Assembly (NCBI GenBank): GCA_023078685.1
Contig: JALGAS010000004.1
Location: 1,550,001-1,614,000, forward strand
Direction of reading: 5' to 3'
Length of the DNA: 64,000 nucleotides
Origin: Neopestalotiopsis rosae
Taxonomy: Eukaryota; Ascomycota; Sordariomycetes; Amphisphaeriales; Sporocadaceae
Every line of letters begins with the position of its first letter. Position 1 is the first letter of the stretch. A program made the translations under genes and the position numbers. The notes under the pieces are model-generated. The model was not told the DNA's origin. It did no database searches and saw only the letters and a program-made list of their open reading frames with translations. This document shows, one piece after another, positions 1-14,477 of this stretch.

Positions 1-2059
1 GAAGTCTCAGGGAGGACAGCAGCAGAGGCCAACGAGGCAGCTGACAGAGCTGCGGCGGAGAACTTCATGGTGGTGGTCCAGCAAGGTACGAAGCTATTCA
101 GAACGAGAGTGCAAGCTGGATGCTGCCAAGAGAAGTCAGAGAGAACCTGGAGAGACAGGTGCAGTGGAGAATAGGATGCTCAAATATAAAGAGGGAGAAG
201 TAGAATTCGGTGAGGTGGACCGGAAATGTTTCCAAATTCGGTCATACACAGAAAGTAAAGGTTGTACCAAAGTTTACATTGGTGAACCAGCGGGGGGCGT
301 CATTATACACATTTTCCAAATTCCCAATTCACGCAAGCTCGCTCACCGTTTGTTTGCCAGGTAGTGACTGACTCAATAGAATTTACTGGTATCGCACCAT
401 CAGGCTAAGATGGCTCTTGGCACGGCCAGGCTCAAGACAGGAAATGACTGGGTTCGGAAGATCAAAAAAAGAATCCAAAACCACACAGGTGTGGAATTAA
501 TGATGGTGATGAGTGAAGACGAAGACAAGAAGCGTTGAGAAGGAGCTGTCAACCGTAAACATTATTTTGACCCCTCCCAAGCACTAGAATCGCACCTTCC
601 AAAGGCGATGTGCTTGATTGCAACTTTGGGCAAGTTGGCGATGCCAAAATGGGCAGGCACAAGACTGGCATCGGCGACGTGATTGACCATGAACCATTTA
701 GAGGGACGTCAAGGGTAGCATCATTGTTATGTGCCACCACAAGATTCGCTGGGTGGTAGTACCTGCATGTTGTAGATAAGTGGCGAGTAATAAGGTAGGT
801 ATTTGGTGGAGCTGGTGGACTTGAGGTGAGGTGATTGAGGCCTATAGAGTCTAGACAGACTACCGATTAGGTGCAGCCAGACTTGCAACCCAACTTTAGC
901 GAAAGGCGCTACCCGTTTGCCGTTGATCTCCCCCTCCTATTCAGTGGTGCCATTGATTGAGGGAAAACGAAAAAAAGTGTCGAACGAAAACCCAATGATG
1001 CTTGAACCTAACGAGCGACTATCTGCAATTGGCAAGAACTGGGGGTTACAGCGATGGCGGGATAAAATCCTAGTCGAGGGAGGTGATTTCTTGGCCAGCA
1101 GTCTTGGGGCCTTCAGGACTTTCCTAATGCGGATAAATTCTGGTCTATCCATGGTCTGGGGCATGACCGTCTGATCTGCCCAACCCCCGCGGGGATCTTA
1201 TGCAGCTTCCTTCGCGAGATAATCGACCCGAGTCCATCAATAAGCTTAAATTCCATGGCTCCATTCTGTCTGTCGGCATATCTGGGGTTCTAGGTGTTGT
1301 TGGTTCGATGGAATGTCGGCGCGGTCTAGAGTGTTCGGCCAATACGACTCTGGGGTTGAAGAATTGTCATCGAGCCAACATTAAAGATGCTACATCATTC
1401 TCCAACTTTGATTGGGTGCTAATGCAATCATTTTGCACCCAAGAGAAGAGGGCCCGGCACGTGGACTGGAGCCAACTGGCCGACGTGGTCAATAGCTCAA
1501 CCTTCTCGAACACTTCCTCGTAGAGAAACTCGCATACCCGCACGATCCAATGAATTCTTCAGCTACTACGATCTATCTATTATTTTTAGACGTCAAGTTA
1601 CAATCCATGATGCATAGTTCATGGCTATACAGGATTGCGCAATATACCCTGTCATTAGTACCGGCTCTGCTGGATCTTTAACTGTTGATAGATTGATCCG
1701 TGATTTCCGCGACAGGCCATGACCATCCTCAACACACGATTATGCACGTGGAACAGATGAGTTATTATGTAATCCGTCTCGTCACTTATCTACGACTCTT
1801 GGCTCTATCAATAAGATACCTTGTCGCTTACTAGAATTATCTCTTGGCATTCATCTCGCATTGATACTACCGAGTTGACTGATGTCTAGTCATAGCGGTC
1901 AAACTCAAAGACGGAATAATGATTGCCGTGTAAGCTATCTGCTCTCAAAAGGACTCTATCAAGGTGACTACATAGTGGGTCTTGATATGACAACTACGAC
2001 TAACTCACTTGCCTGCTTAAAGTGAGAAAGCCTGAAGGAACGAGGAGGGTAGTAATCTC
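1..2059. other. intergenic, no supported gene
   Basis: No reading frame here has recognisable motifs or a convincing exon structure. The first 171 bases are open in frame 1 on the plus strand with an Ala/Glu-rich reading, so the tail of a gene lying to the left cannot be excluded, but nothing in it is identifiable. One copy of the 8-mer CGGAATAA, discussed under the nitrile cluster, lies at 1912-1919. Confidence 0.5.
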
Positions 2060-2983
2060 CTAATTACCGTTCAGGGAAGACTTCTCCTTGGTGAGGTGAT
2101 CCACAGAATCGTCATCGTCAACCAGCAAGTCGACGTCCTTTCCTGCCAACCACTCCTCCACTGCGTGACACAATCAGTATTAGCAAATTCACTCAAGCTA
2201 CTTATCCTCAAAACACGGAACATGGGTGGAACCTTACTTTTTGCATACATGGCAAACCAAGACTTGTGGTCCTGGGCCGTGGGGAGGTGCTTGGTGACGG
2301 GGTAGCCGAGCATGCTCTGGGCAGCGCCGAGGTAGCTGTAGCCCTCGGGGAAGGAGTCGAGCAGCTCCCGGGGAAACATGGGGGCGTGCACGCCGTCGAC
2401 GGGCACGACCTTGTCCTTTTCGTAAAACAGCTTGACGTATTTTGCCTTCCAGACACCACCGGCGCCGTCGGTGTTGTCGTCGGCCCGGACCTTGGCGCAG
2501 AAGAAGATGAAGCGGCAGTCGCAGTCAACGTCAAACTCGGTGCCGGCGGGGCAGTCGGCCGTGGCCAGGGACGCGGGGGTCTTGAAGCGCTGCGTGATGG
2601 TGGCCTTCATCTTGCCAATGGCGCGGTTGTGCTCGGGGGCGTACTCGACGAGGGTGCCGCACTCGCGGTGCATGATGAAGTCGCCCTTGTCCTTGCCCTG
2701 CTTGGAGATGGCGATGAAGTCGTCAACAGAGCGGCCCTTGCTCCAGGCTGAAAAGGAATATGGGGTTAGTTGTCGAGGCACAAATAGGGCATTCGGGAAA
2801 CTTACTTGTCCAAACAGTGGCATCGGTGTCAAAGATATCGCGATAGTTCTTCCACTCGGACGAGTCTCTGTAGACAGGCCAGCCCTTGCATAGCTCAGAG
2901 ACTGCAAATCTCTCGAGCAGGTCGGCGGTCGAGCCATTGAGATGGGAGTACCGACCCTGTTGTGCATCAACTGAGGTAGTCAT
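2060..2983 (-). CDS. SnoaL-like domain protein
   Basis: Three exons (2983-2806, 2747-2238, 2160-2060) with introns 2748-2805 and 2161-2237 join in frame to 262 residues. The N-terminal part (ERFAVSELCKGWPVYRDSSE then IFDTDATVWT and WSKGRSVDDFI) has the helix-then-sheet pattern of SnoaL-like/NTF2-fold proteins, which include dehydratases, cyclases and non-catalytic members. The second exon has a cysteine pair in DVDCDCRFIFF, on a predicted strand of the cone. No signal peptide or membrane segment is seen, so it is probably cytosolic. The start ATG lies just downstream of a GT-rich leader. The substrate is unknown. Such proteins often sit beside redox enzymes in fungal secondary metabolism, but the nearest enzyme, the FMO, is 6 kb away. 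The fold call is reasonably sure; any reaction is not. Confidence 0.75.
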
Positions 2984-5900
2984 GGTGGTTGGTGTGTTTG
3001 TGTGTGTGTATGTGAAGTTAAATGTATTTGGTTCGTTGTGTTGTGTGTATCAAGGATGTAGTAATTCTTTCGTAGTGCTGTGCGGATAGATTTCAGTTCC
3101 GGGTGCAAGATAATGAAACTACAACACCTTTTATATTCTTTTACAAAGCACAGAGCTGCATCTTTCACACTTGAAATTATTATTTATTGTGCTCCAAGTG
3201 CGTAAACATATTCACAAATGATATCGATTCACTCCAGCCTCCGCGTCCCGGCAATCAAGGCAGAGGGGCACACTACATGGGCAAGAGCCAACAAGATGGA
3301 TGAGATGTGACTCGACATCATCGAAGTTCAGATGGAAAACATTTTCCAAGCGTTGTTCATTGGCCTGTAGATAGTTAGGTATGCAATCTCGAGCCACGTT
3401 GATCTGCACGCGACCGCCCGCGATCTTTGTATGCGAGGGGCCGTCCTTGACAATGCATCATATCTCGTAGCATGTCACAAGCCGAAGTAGCCGTCGAGAT
3501 AAGTCTCTTGTGTGCCAATCCTCCATCTGTCAAGCCTCACCACATTGATCTGGGTGTAGCGCAAACAGCGGGAGGCCGCATCGTGTCAATCGTTACAAAC
3601 ACCATGGGTCGAGAGGCCAAGCGGCTCTAGAACATCGAATATGCTTTCGGTATACCAGCAACTCCGACCGCTTGGTCTCCAATCTTTTCCATACTATACT
3701 TGAGATCGTGCCATATGCCGAAGTTATAGGCTGTTTCTGAATAGAACTCCCGGGACTGCATCATCGCAACGTTCAGTAATCAGTCGATAGACAATGCTGG
3801 TAGAGCGAGGTCTTCTTCATAAACGCGCGTCCATCACAGACAGAAATAAGAACAAAAGTGAGGAGAAGTGACAAGCAGAACTACTGTGCATTATCGCTGA
3901 TGCAGCGAAGCAGAAATACGATGCAGCATGCCTCGGTAACGGATACTCACGGGCCGCTGATCATTGTTCATTCACTTTCATATTTGTTCGAGACCGCGAC
4001 AGGCGCAAGCGACAACTCACCGAAATGTTTTGATCGCCCTCTCTCACCATGGGGCAAGTCGCAGAGCCGCACGGTGGATCAGGAAAAAAACCCAGGTCAG
4101 TGAGCGATTTTCGACACAAGCTGCAAAGTATTTCTGCCCATTGCAACATGATGGAAAACCGAATTCTCTTCGGGGACCATTCGGTCACTTCATCTGGAAG
4201 AAATTCAAGTTTCTTGAGATCCCGGATAGCCCCCTCCCCTTTTGCGTGCATGGGTTTTCCTTTGGAGGAGAAGCCTGGACAAAGTTCTGTGCCTCTGGTG
4301 GACCGCTAATATTGAAAGCTCACCGGCTGCGATGAAACACCATGGTTCAATGATCTGGCCCTGGCACCTTGGTCAGGAGCTCGAAAACAAGGCTGACATG
4401 GAGGCTCCGCCTACCTACTCCAAAGTCACCGGGCCGTGATGCATCATGCTGGGCGTGCATTATTCCCTGGCCGCAAATGGTTCGATCGTCGTCGACGACC
4501 TTTTGGGGGCTACCATTGATATGCTGTCATTTGAAGTTGCGAGTTCCGAGCAGATTATCGTAGAAGCATCAGAAAAGTCAGCAAGCAGCAGCAGCAGAGC
4601 ACAAAGCATGGAAGCACGTAAGCTTGGTGTTCCGCGATATGGCGGAGGAACGGGAGGCGGTAGCATTCACGGTGGAATGGACATGCTCCTTATTGTGCAA
4701 CCTACCGCCCAAGCCGCCGCCCGCTGTCCCTTTTTGTCACTTTTTGTGCAACGCGAGAAAGTGACGCTGGTCAGGGATAATTATAAACCTCAGCTTACAC
4801 ACCCAGAATAGGAAAGTCGCCCACCACCAGCAAAATTCTCGAGTCGCGATCGTCAATCCAGGAGCCAGCTTTTGCACACACGAAATGTGCCTTTAACTGT
4901 CCAGGTGTCCGAGAATAGGTAAACAAAGCGTTTTGGTCTTCTTGCAGATGCGCAACCTCCAAATATCTGTCGTCGAGGTGCGTGCGCGTAGGGCAGGCGG
5001 GCGTGTGGATGTACGTATGTATGTATGTGTGCCCAGTAGTTTTGTCAACGTACCTACGCAACCCACCGCCTTCTTGTCCCATAATCCCCACGTGTACCTG
5101 ACGCAGACATCACGACATGTCCAATTGCATGCGCTGGGCCCCTGGCTGCTGGGAACCTATGAAAATGACGCCCGGCTCTGCTACCCGCTTCTGCCTTCCC
5201 GCCGCATCAGCTCTCGGGAAGCCGAATGCACATATGAGGGGCCGTCCGAGCTGGCTGATCAGTTTTTTCTTATTGCGCCCCATGGCCTGATGCACATTCA
5301 GCTTGGCGTGCCCGGATTTTGTCCACACAAGTGGTGCGTGTCAAATGTGCACGTCTCATCGAAAAGAGAAGCGGGCATGCGTCTTGCGTATTGCATGACA
5401 CATACGGCGGTGAGGTCGAGTGAAACCGGTTGCATGTCGTTACATTTCGTGTCATACCGAAACAAGAGCCTGCATTTGGCAAGCCGACTTGGTTGATGGT
5501 CAATCGAGGGCCGAGGTAGTGGTCGTCGTTTGAATCTCAATGAAGCCAATTGAGGCACGGCAGGCAGGGCAGTGGATTCTAGGCTGCGACCTGTGTATTT
5601 TTCCTCTTTGCAAACCTGCTGACCCACAAGAATAGAGTTTAATGAACAAAGAATCATCGCAGCAGTGATGCAGGGAACTTTTTCTCAAGGACCAATGGCA
5701 TTATTCCCGCTGCTTCAGTAATGTGAGCAAGTCGCCCAGAGAGGTTGAAAACTTGAATTCTCCGCTTAATACCTACACAGCTCTGTATTGATTATCACCA
5801 TCACCAGCCGCAGCCAAGTCCATACGAGGGCGCGCAAAAGCAGCAATAAGGCACAAAACCAAGAATCAGTTCATTGAAAATGTGCAATGCGACGCAAGCT

Positions 5901-7435
5901 ACAGCACAATGCATCTTGTCTCACCCACACGTGCACCGAGGGACGGCCGGTGCAACCATTCTCTTTTTATTGCATTTTGTTTTTTCCTTCTAGAAATCCT
6001 TTGGCGAAAGAATACACTGAGACATGGTGACATTTACTTGGCCATTTATAGAAAATAATCATATGACATAATCGGGTTTTTAGCTAGGTAGACTTCCCTG
6101 TACCTAGGCAGAGAGCACAGGCAGCAGGAAGAGACAAAGTGGAAAATCGCTACTGTAGATCATCTTCAGCGGGACCGAGCCGCTAAAGAAGGTAAGGAAT
6201 ACTGGAAATATAGTCGGGAATCCCACTATAGAGGGGAAGGGTGTAGGGGTGCATACTGTGTATTTGGGTAATTGGGCCTCGCGCTCCAATCAAAACCCGG
6301 CTGGGATATTTTTTTAAACGGCGAGAAGGATTCGGCAGGGGGGCTGTGTTCCCTACTAGGCTTATTTTCCCCTCCCACTGAGCTCGATGAGTGTCAGCAA
6401 CCCTGACGCCTGGAGCGAGAAAATAATTAGCTTTGCTGGATCTAAGCCCTGGAGCTGAAGCTCTGAACCAAGACTGGCGGCCAATGGGAAAAAGATGACT
6501 GCATAGAATAAGTGAGTCAGCATCGTCAACCTCACCGAAGGGCTCGTTTACCAGTGGCCCCCATCCAATGAGGCGCTGCCATGTCCCCGGTTTTCCTTCC
6601 CCTCGCAGAGAATCCTTCCAGAATGGTGCCGGTGGGATGGTAAGCCCAGTACATAGTAGAAAAAACAAATGTGACATACAGGACTCGCACGTGGCTTTCG
6701 GTGTCTATACTGTACATGCCTGCCTACCAAGAATGCGCACGGCTCGGAAAATGACTGGCCGGGGTTCTCGAGATGTAGGCACATCATGTTCCCACACAGC
6801 CCTACCAGCCCTACGCCTCTCAGGGGGGCCGGCCGGTCACTCAGGTTCTCCTACTAGGACTCTCTCACTTCAACGCACGCTCTTCTGCTTTCGGCGCGAG
6901 GCGACGCCCGCCTTCTCTCCCAGGGTTTTCCCCCTCGTAAGGACCCTTAGCCGCAGTCGGTCCAATGGTTGCCTTCGGCGCCGTTGTGCTGACTTTCTTT
7001 CTTGTCATTGCACACCCTGGGGGCCGTTGAGAATCCTTCCCGGGTACCTATTGAGGCTCGAGAAAAGCAACCGATTTGGTAATGGAGGGCAGGATGGAGC
7101 CACATCTGTGACTGATTTTTATTCTTTGATTTAATTTAGCTCATAATCTGGAGCCCGGGTCAGCAGTACTGCTACTCGGTAATCCCAAAAGAGGCAGTAT
7201 CATGTCCTATTCCAGGCCTCACTAGATGGACATGGAGGTGGATGCCTTGAGGCCATTGGGCTGTGCCTCGCGTCACAGGTCAGAAACATAGGCACTTGAC
7301 TTGCATCTATTACCTGATACTTCTACTATTCGCAGCAGAGGAGCCTCGCCTGGTGAGTCAGGCAGACATGTATGTACTACAGACCATAGGAAGAGACTAT
7401 ACGTTCGCCGTCGTCACGATGATATCGAATGCCTC
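2984..7435. other. intergenic, no supported gene
   Basis: About 4.4 kb with several open frames of 60-190 codons on both strands, none with family motifs, good splice partners or fungal-looking composition. Short GT repeats follow the start of the SnoaL-like gene (2988-3012), and GTAT repeats lie near 5010-5030. The stretch 6800-7000 is CT-rich on the plus strand, which would fit promoter or leader DNA, but no coding sequence follows until 7629. Confidence 0.45.
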
Positions 7436-7628
7436 TATAAGAATCCCTCGAGATCCCTCACGTCAGCTCATCTTTTCTTTGCTCATCTCATCTCATCACT
7501 CAATCAATCATCTATAACAAACCCCAGCTTTCTCAAAGCCTCTTCATCCTCCTCAGCTTACTCCGATATCCTTATATCCTTTGAGTATATTTGCTCCACC
7601 AGAACAAACCAAACCAATCATAAATACA
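7436..7628 (+). promoter_or_regulatory. TATA box and CT-rich leader of the CxxC-repeat gene
   Basis: TATAAG at 7436-7441 is followed by a pyrimidine-rich stretch (CTCATCTCATCTCATCACTC and similar) running to the ATG at 7629. A TATA element followed by a CT-rich leader is common in strongly expressed filamentous-fungal genes. The leader of roughly 150 nt is inferred; no transcript data are available. Confidence 0.5.
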
Positions 7629-8306
7629 ATGTCTGCAAACTCAACTTGCTCCCTGAAGGCCGTTCTCCTGGCCGGCCTCTTGGGCTTTACCATTGCTGCT
7701 CCCCTGGGCAAGCCTTACACAGTAGGACTCCCGGCAAACACATTTCAAACTGATCAGTCTCTAACAAATATTCAGACCCGCACTGTCGATGTCGCCTGCT
7801 CCGAGTGCGAAGGGGAGACCGTGGCTCGCACCGTAGAAGTTGCTTGCTCCGAATGTGAAGGCGAAGTCATTGAGCGCGACGTCGAGGAAGACTGCGGTCT
7901 GTGCGAGGAAGAAATCACAACACGAACTGTCGACGAGGACTGCTCAGAATGTGAAGGAACAGTGACGACTCGCACCGTCGATGAGGACTGCTCAGAATGC
8001 GAGGGAGAGGTCGAGGCCCGTGCCGATGTCGACTGCTCCGAGTGCGAAGGAGAAGTGACGACACGCAACGTCGAGGAAGACTGCTCAGAGTGCGAGGGCA
8101 AGACGGTGGCACGGCAAGAGGAGGACTGCTCCGAGTGCGAGGGAGAGGTCACAGCACGGGCCGAGGAGGACTGCTCTGAATGCGAGGGCGAGGTCACGAC
8201 ACGCAACGCTCAGGAGGACTGCTCCGAGTGCGAGGGAGACGTCACTGCCCGCAGCATCGAGACGACCCGCAGCGTCGAGGAGGACTGCTCCGAGTGCGAG
8301 GGATAA
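7629..8306 (+). CDS. secreted acidic CxxC tandem-repeat protein
   Basis: Single exon, 225 residues. I chose the ATG at 7629, not an in-frame ATG at 7581, because only from 7629 does the protein begin with a clean signal peptide (hydrophobic AVLLAGLLGFTIAA, cleavage likely after residue 24). After a short non-repeat stretch (residues 25-50) the rest is eleven near-identical units of the form R-x-V-D/E-x-D-CSECEG-x4. Cysteine pairs fall at 57/60, 73/76, 89/92, 105/108, 121/124, 136/139, 152/155, 167/170, 182/185, 198/201 and 220/223, so the period is 15-16 residues with one 22-residue step. Ten units read CSECEG and the third reads CGLCEE. The repeats are rich in Glu/Asp, lack His and aromatic residues, and each contains a single Arg but no dibasic Kex2 site. 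I do not recognise the family. Metal binding through CxxC pairs, a disulfide-linked wall or surface protein, or a precursor of repeated small peptides are all possible. Confidence 0.9.
   Translation: MSANSTCSLKAVLLAGLLGFTIAAPLGKPYTVGLPANTFQTDQSLTNIQTRTVDVACSECEGETVARTVEVACSECEGEVIERDVEEDCGLCEEEITTRTVDEDCSECEGTVTTRTVDEDCSECEGEVEARADVDCSECEGEVTTRNVEEDCSECEGKTVARQEEDCSECEGEVTARAEEDCSECEGEVTTRNAQEDCSECEGDVTARSIETTRSVEEDCSECEG
7779..8306 (+). repeat. 11-unit coding tandem repeat, period about 48 bp
   Basis: The repeat runs from codon 51 to the last codon of the secreted protein. Units are 45 or 48 bp, with one long unit of 66 bp near the end carrying an inserted ETTRS stretch. Copies differ mostly at silent third positions (for example TGCTCCGAGTGC and TGCTCAGAATGT) and in the four residues after CSECEG, while the cysteine core is nearly invariant. 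The stop codon follows the eleventh core directly. Confidence 0.9.
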
Positions 8307-8843
8307 ATCAACTCTCCACGCCGGTCTGACCAACAACTACCTCTAAACGGCCCTCTTCACGACTTGACACGATATTTTGGACGATCACGATTCTGCTTCT
8401 TCTATTACTTCATCTTCTTCACAACCGCGCTTCTTTGATCTGATTCTAGAGCGCGATTCTTGGGCTGCGAATGCCGCGAGCAGTTCTTATTGCTAGTCTG
8501 TTCTGTTTTTTCCCCATCTCTGTTTCGATTATCTCTCTGGGGCCTTGGGCAGCTTTGACCAGTTTGCTTTCTTTGCTTCCTTTTGTATTCAGATTGTCGA
8601 GCTATGTGACGGGCGGCGGGTTCGCTTTGTACGATTCATTGGACCATCAATGGTCACTGTCTGCAGTATTAGATATTAGATTAGAAGCTAGATATACAGC
8701 ACCACCGGGAGGCGACTCCGACTCTACAGAAGGAACAATATAGTTATCATTCTGTACAAAATCTACCCATTCACTTGTGACTCATCTGAACAAGACGAAC
8801 TTTATAGTCAGCATTGATTCTTGCATCTACACTTGCTATCCCC
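8307..8843. other. 3' flank between two convergent genes
   Basis: This is the space between the stop of the CxxC-repeat gene and the end of the minus-strand monooxygenase. It is T-rich at 8390-8600 and probably holds the two 3' untranslated regions. I see no further gene. Confidence 0.5.
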
Positions 8844-10683
8844 TCAGAGTCGCGAGTCAGTTGTATCCAACGACACGGCCGTTGATGGCAGGTGTCCTAC
8901 ATCTCCAGCAGCCTGAGCATTCAGCCGCCTCCACATCTTCTTCCGTCTCTCATGCCCAGCCATGAACCTATCATACCAGCTTGGATCATAGGGCGGCAGC
9001 TGTCTTCCGGCGCCGTCCTCCCCCGGACCAGCTATCCTGCGCACGTCCTCAAAGTAGGCCTCGAAATCCGGGTTCACCATGGTGAACTTGGGACCGTCGC
9101 CCTTGGCCTTGATCCTCTCCACTTCCCACCTCTCCTGCTCCTCGACGGGCGGGAGCTCGGCGCGGCCGCTGAGGACGCGCGCCGCGAGCACGGCCTGCCA
9201 CTCAAAGATCTTGAACGTCAGGCCGGCGCCCACGGCGCCGACGAACAAGAGGCTCGGGTCGTGCCGATAGACGACGTGCTGGTAGAGGTCCGGCACGCGG
9301 TTATTGCGGGTGGGGACGACGCCAGACAGGAACGGCAGCGTCCACGAGAAGCCCGTGCCAAAGATGATGTGGTCCACCTCGGCGACCGAGGTCCCGTCCT
9401 CAAAGTGCACCGTGGCGGCGGCGGCGTCGACTCTGCGAATGGTCGGCCGCTTGTCGATGCCCGGGTGCTGAAACGCCGCGTCGCCAAAGTAGCCGTTGAA
9501 GTTGCGGCCCACCACGACGGCGTACACGGGCAGCCTGGCCGTCGAGGTGAGGTCGACGGCAATGTCCGCCCCCGAGACGGACGCGCCGACAATGACGACG
9601 CGCTTTCCCCGGAACGCGTCTCGTCCCCGGAAGTGCTTGCTGTGGATCACGCTCCCCGGTCGCGTCCGCGCAAACTCCTCCAGACCCTCTATCCGCGGTA
9701 TGTACGGCACTGCGTAGTGTCCGCTCGCGACCACGACGGCATCGAACCGCTCCTCCCACCACTCGTCGTCCTGCTCGCCGTCGCTGCCCTCTTTACGCAG
9801 CGTCAGCCTCCACTCCTCGCCAATCTTCTCGGCACGCTCCACTGTCGTGTTGAACGAGATCAGATCCCGATAGCCCTTGCGCTCCGCCAGGCTCACCAGG
9901 TAGTCTCGGATGACGGTCCAGTGGCGGAATGGTGTGTCTGCCCCGTGCATGCTCGTGGACCAGTCACTACGGACTTCGGGAATGGGCTCCTGTGAGAATG
10001 ACACTATACATTCATTTAGTCAGAGAATTTCTTCAACTTTGCTTTTTCGAGACTATAAGTCACTGTATAGTCTCAATACTCCACAAGCCAATGGGCCAAT
10101 GTATCACATCATAATCTTTGGGTTGAGTAGGAACATGAAGTCCGATCGAGCGTTCAAATAGCATGTATAGCGGAAACTGGTCACGAGAGCTTTCACTTAC
10201 TAGCTACATCGTCCACGTTCGTTTCTAGATACGGATAGACAGAAGACTCGCTGAAGCGAGGCTGTGTTGACGGGGCCGTCCGCGCCGGCAGAGTCTCCGG
10301 GACGGGCAGCGGGGGGTCCGCCGACCGTGTGGCGAGCGCCTCAAAGTCCGTGAGGCCCTGAGTCGGCTTACTTCCCTCGGCGATCCTGCACAGAGAAAGA
10401 AAACGTCCAGCTGTCAGTCTATTTCGGCCTTCTTTTTCTTTTCCCTCTGTACCCTTTCTCATCCATTTTGCACGGAGTCGACGAAGAATTTGCAGGCACC
10501 CATATTTTTATCGGGAATATAAGAATAAAGAAGAAAAAGATCTTACCAACATCCACCCGGGCCCTCACGCCTCTCGAAAACTCGAATCACATCAAACGTC
10601 TTTTCCTGCGCGAGAGCGTCGATGGTGATCAAGCCGGAAGGGCCCGCACCAATCACCGCCACGCGCTTCTTGACGGCGCCCAT
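8844..10683 (-). CDS. flavin-containing monooxygenase (FMO family)
   Basis: Exons 10683-10547, 10385-10201 and 10003-8844 join to 493 residues. Residues 8-16 are VIGAGPSGL, the N-terminal FAD-binding glycine motif, and RVFERREGPGGCW follows as in fungal FMOs. The third exon opens with MSFSQEPIPEVRSD, the conserved region after the FAD fold, and later has VIVGASVSGADIA for NADPH binding and FGTGFSWTLPF near the C-terminal part. Family members use NADPH and O2 to oxygenate soft nucleophiles, usually N or S, and some plant relatives convert amino acids to aldoximes. No signal peptide or membrane segment is seen. The intron 2 acceptor was set at TATAG (10005-10004), because the closer CTCACAG acceptor breaks the frame. 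CGGAATAA lies 230 bp upstream, as it does for the nitrilase. Substrate unknown; a role in oxime formation is inference. Confidence 0.88.
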
Positions 10684-11445
10684 GACTACAACCAAGCCGA
10701 AACTTTGAAGTATACTGTCTTTTCCGCTCGTCGCGAAACGAATGTGGTCGTGTAGGAGCTTTCGATTATGCCCAAGCCAGCAGAGGAATGGGTGAAAGAT
10801 TTCAAATGTGCTTTCTCGTGCCTCGAGTAGTTGCAAAGCCTTGGCAGAATACGCAAGCTAGCACGTAAGTGGAAGCCCGAAAAAGGGCGCTTTTATGTAA
10901 GTAGTCGTGCCGCGGAATAAAAGATAAGAAGTAGGTGGTCTCGAATTGCAGCAGGACCAAAACTCTCTCAGGTATCACAAAGAGAGCAAAGAGATATCGC
11001 ATTTCAAGTCAGAACTATACATCGATATGATGGATGCATATCGGGTCTGGCTCCCCTGCGGACCGGCGATGGTGTGATATAGCATCATCGGCTGCGATAG
11101 CCGCGATTCAATCGGGGAGAGCCCCCAAATCGTCCCTTTACCCCGGGAAACAGCTCTCCACTTTCCCGAGCGTAGATAAACGCCGCTGATCACTTTCTTT
11201 TCTAGATCACCCAAGGGACGGCACAAGAAACATCGATCGTTATCGCGTAAAGTATATATACTCGATTGTTGAATTGTATGTGCGATATGCGCGAATAGCT
11301 TTTTTATGAGCAGAAAAAAAATATGTACAAGGGGAAAATAATAAATGGGTTTGCCTCAAACTCAGACAAATATGGCCTACTGCCCGTTCACACGAGCCTC
11401 GTTTCTTTCTTTCGCGGAGAACATCTAACTCTCAATTGGCCGCGA
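10684..11445. other. promoter region of the FMO gene and 3' flank of the xylanase
   Basis: This is the upstream region of the FMO gene and the 3' side of the xylanase, about 760 bp. It contains CGGAATAA at 10913-10920, embedded in CCGCGGAATAA, whose CCGCGG is itself a palindrome of zinc-cluster type. No gene is seen. Confidence 0.5.
10911..10920 (+). promoter_or_regulatory. CGGAATAA element upstream of FMO
   Basis: The 8-mer CGGAATAA lies at 10913-10920, 230 bp before the FMO start. The same 8-mer lies 242 bp before the nitrilase start, on the same strand relative to the gene, and also in the promoter shared by the aldoxime dehydratase and the Zn2Cys6 regulator. It contains the CGG half-site favoured by zinc-cluster proteins. 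Chance alone would give about two copies in 64 kb counting both strands; I noticed five. Confidence 0.35.

Positions 11446-14477
<3,032 letters not shown>

Noticed and set aside
1..171. Open Ala/Glu-rich frame at the left edge
   Set aside because: Only 57 codons, no motif; cannot be told from chance.
2266..2893. Frames of 150-160 codons on the plus strand
   Set aside because: Opposite the SnoaL-like exon, whose splicing and fold are convincing.
4933..5496. 187-codon frame on the plus strand
   Set aside because: No motif, crosses a GTAT repeat, no leader or splice support.
6568..7134. 188-codon frame on the plus strand
   Set aside because: Arg/Ser/Cys-rich composition typical of non-coding GC-rich DNA; no homology-like segments.
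7772..8206. 144-codon repetitive frame on the minus strand
   Set aside because: Mirror of the CxxC repeat; its own repeat (SHSEQSSS) is just the reverse reading.
7629..8306. CxxC-repeat protein as a standard kexin-processed cyclic peptide precursor
   Set aside because: No KR, RR or KK between units and no core Tyr; only single Arg residues, so that class does not fit.
8892..9995. 367-codon open frame on the plus strand
   Set aside because: It lies opposite the FMO exon and results from GC-rich third positions; no motifs.
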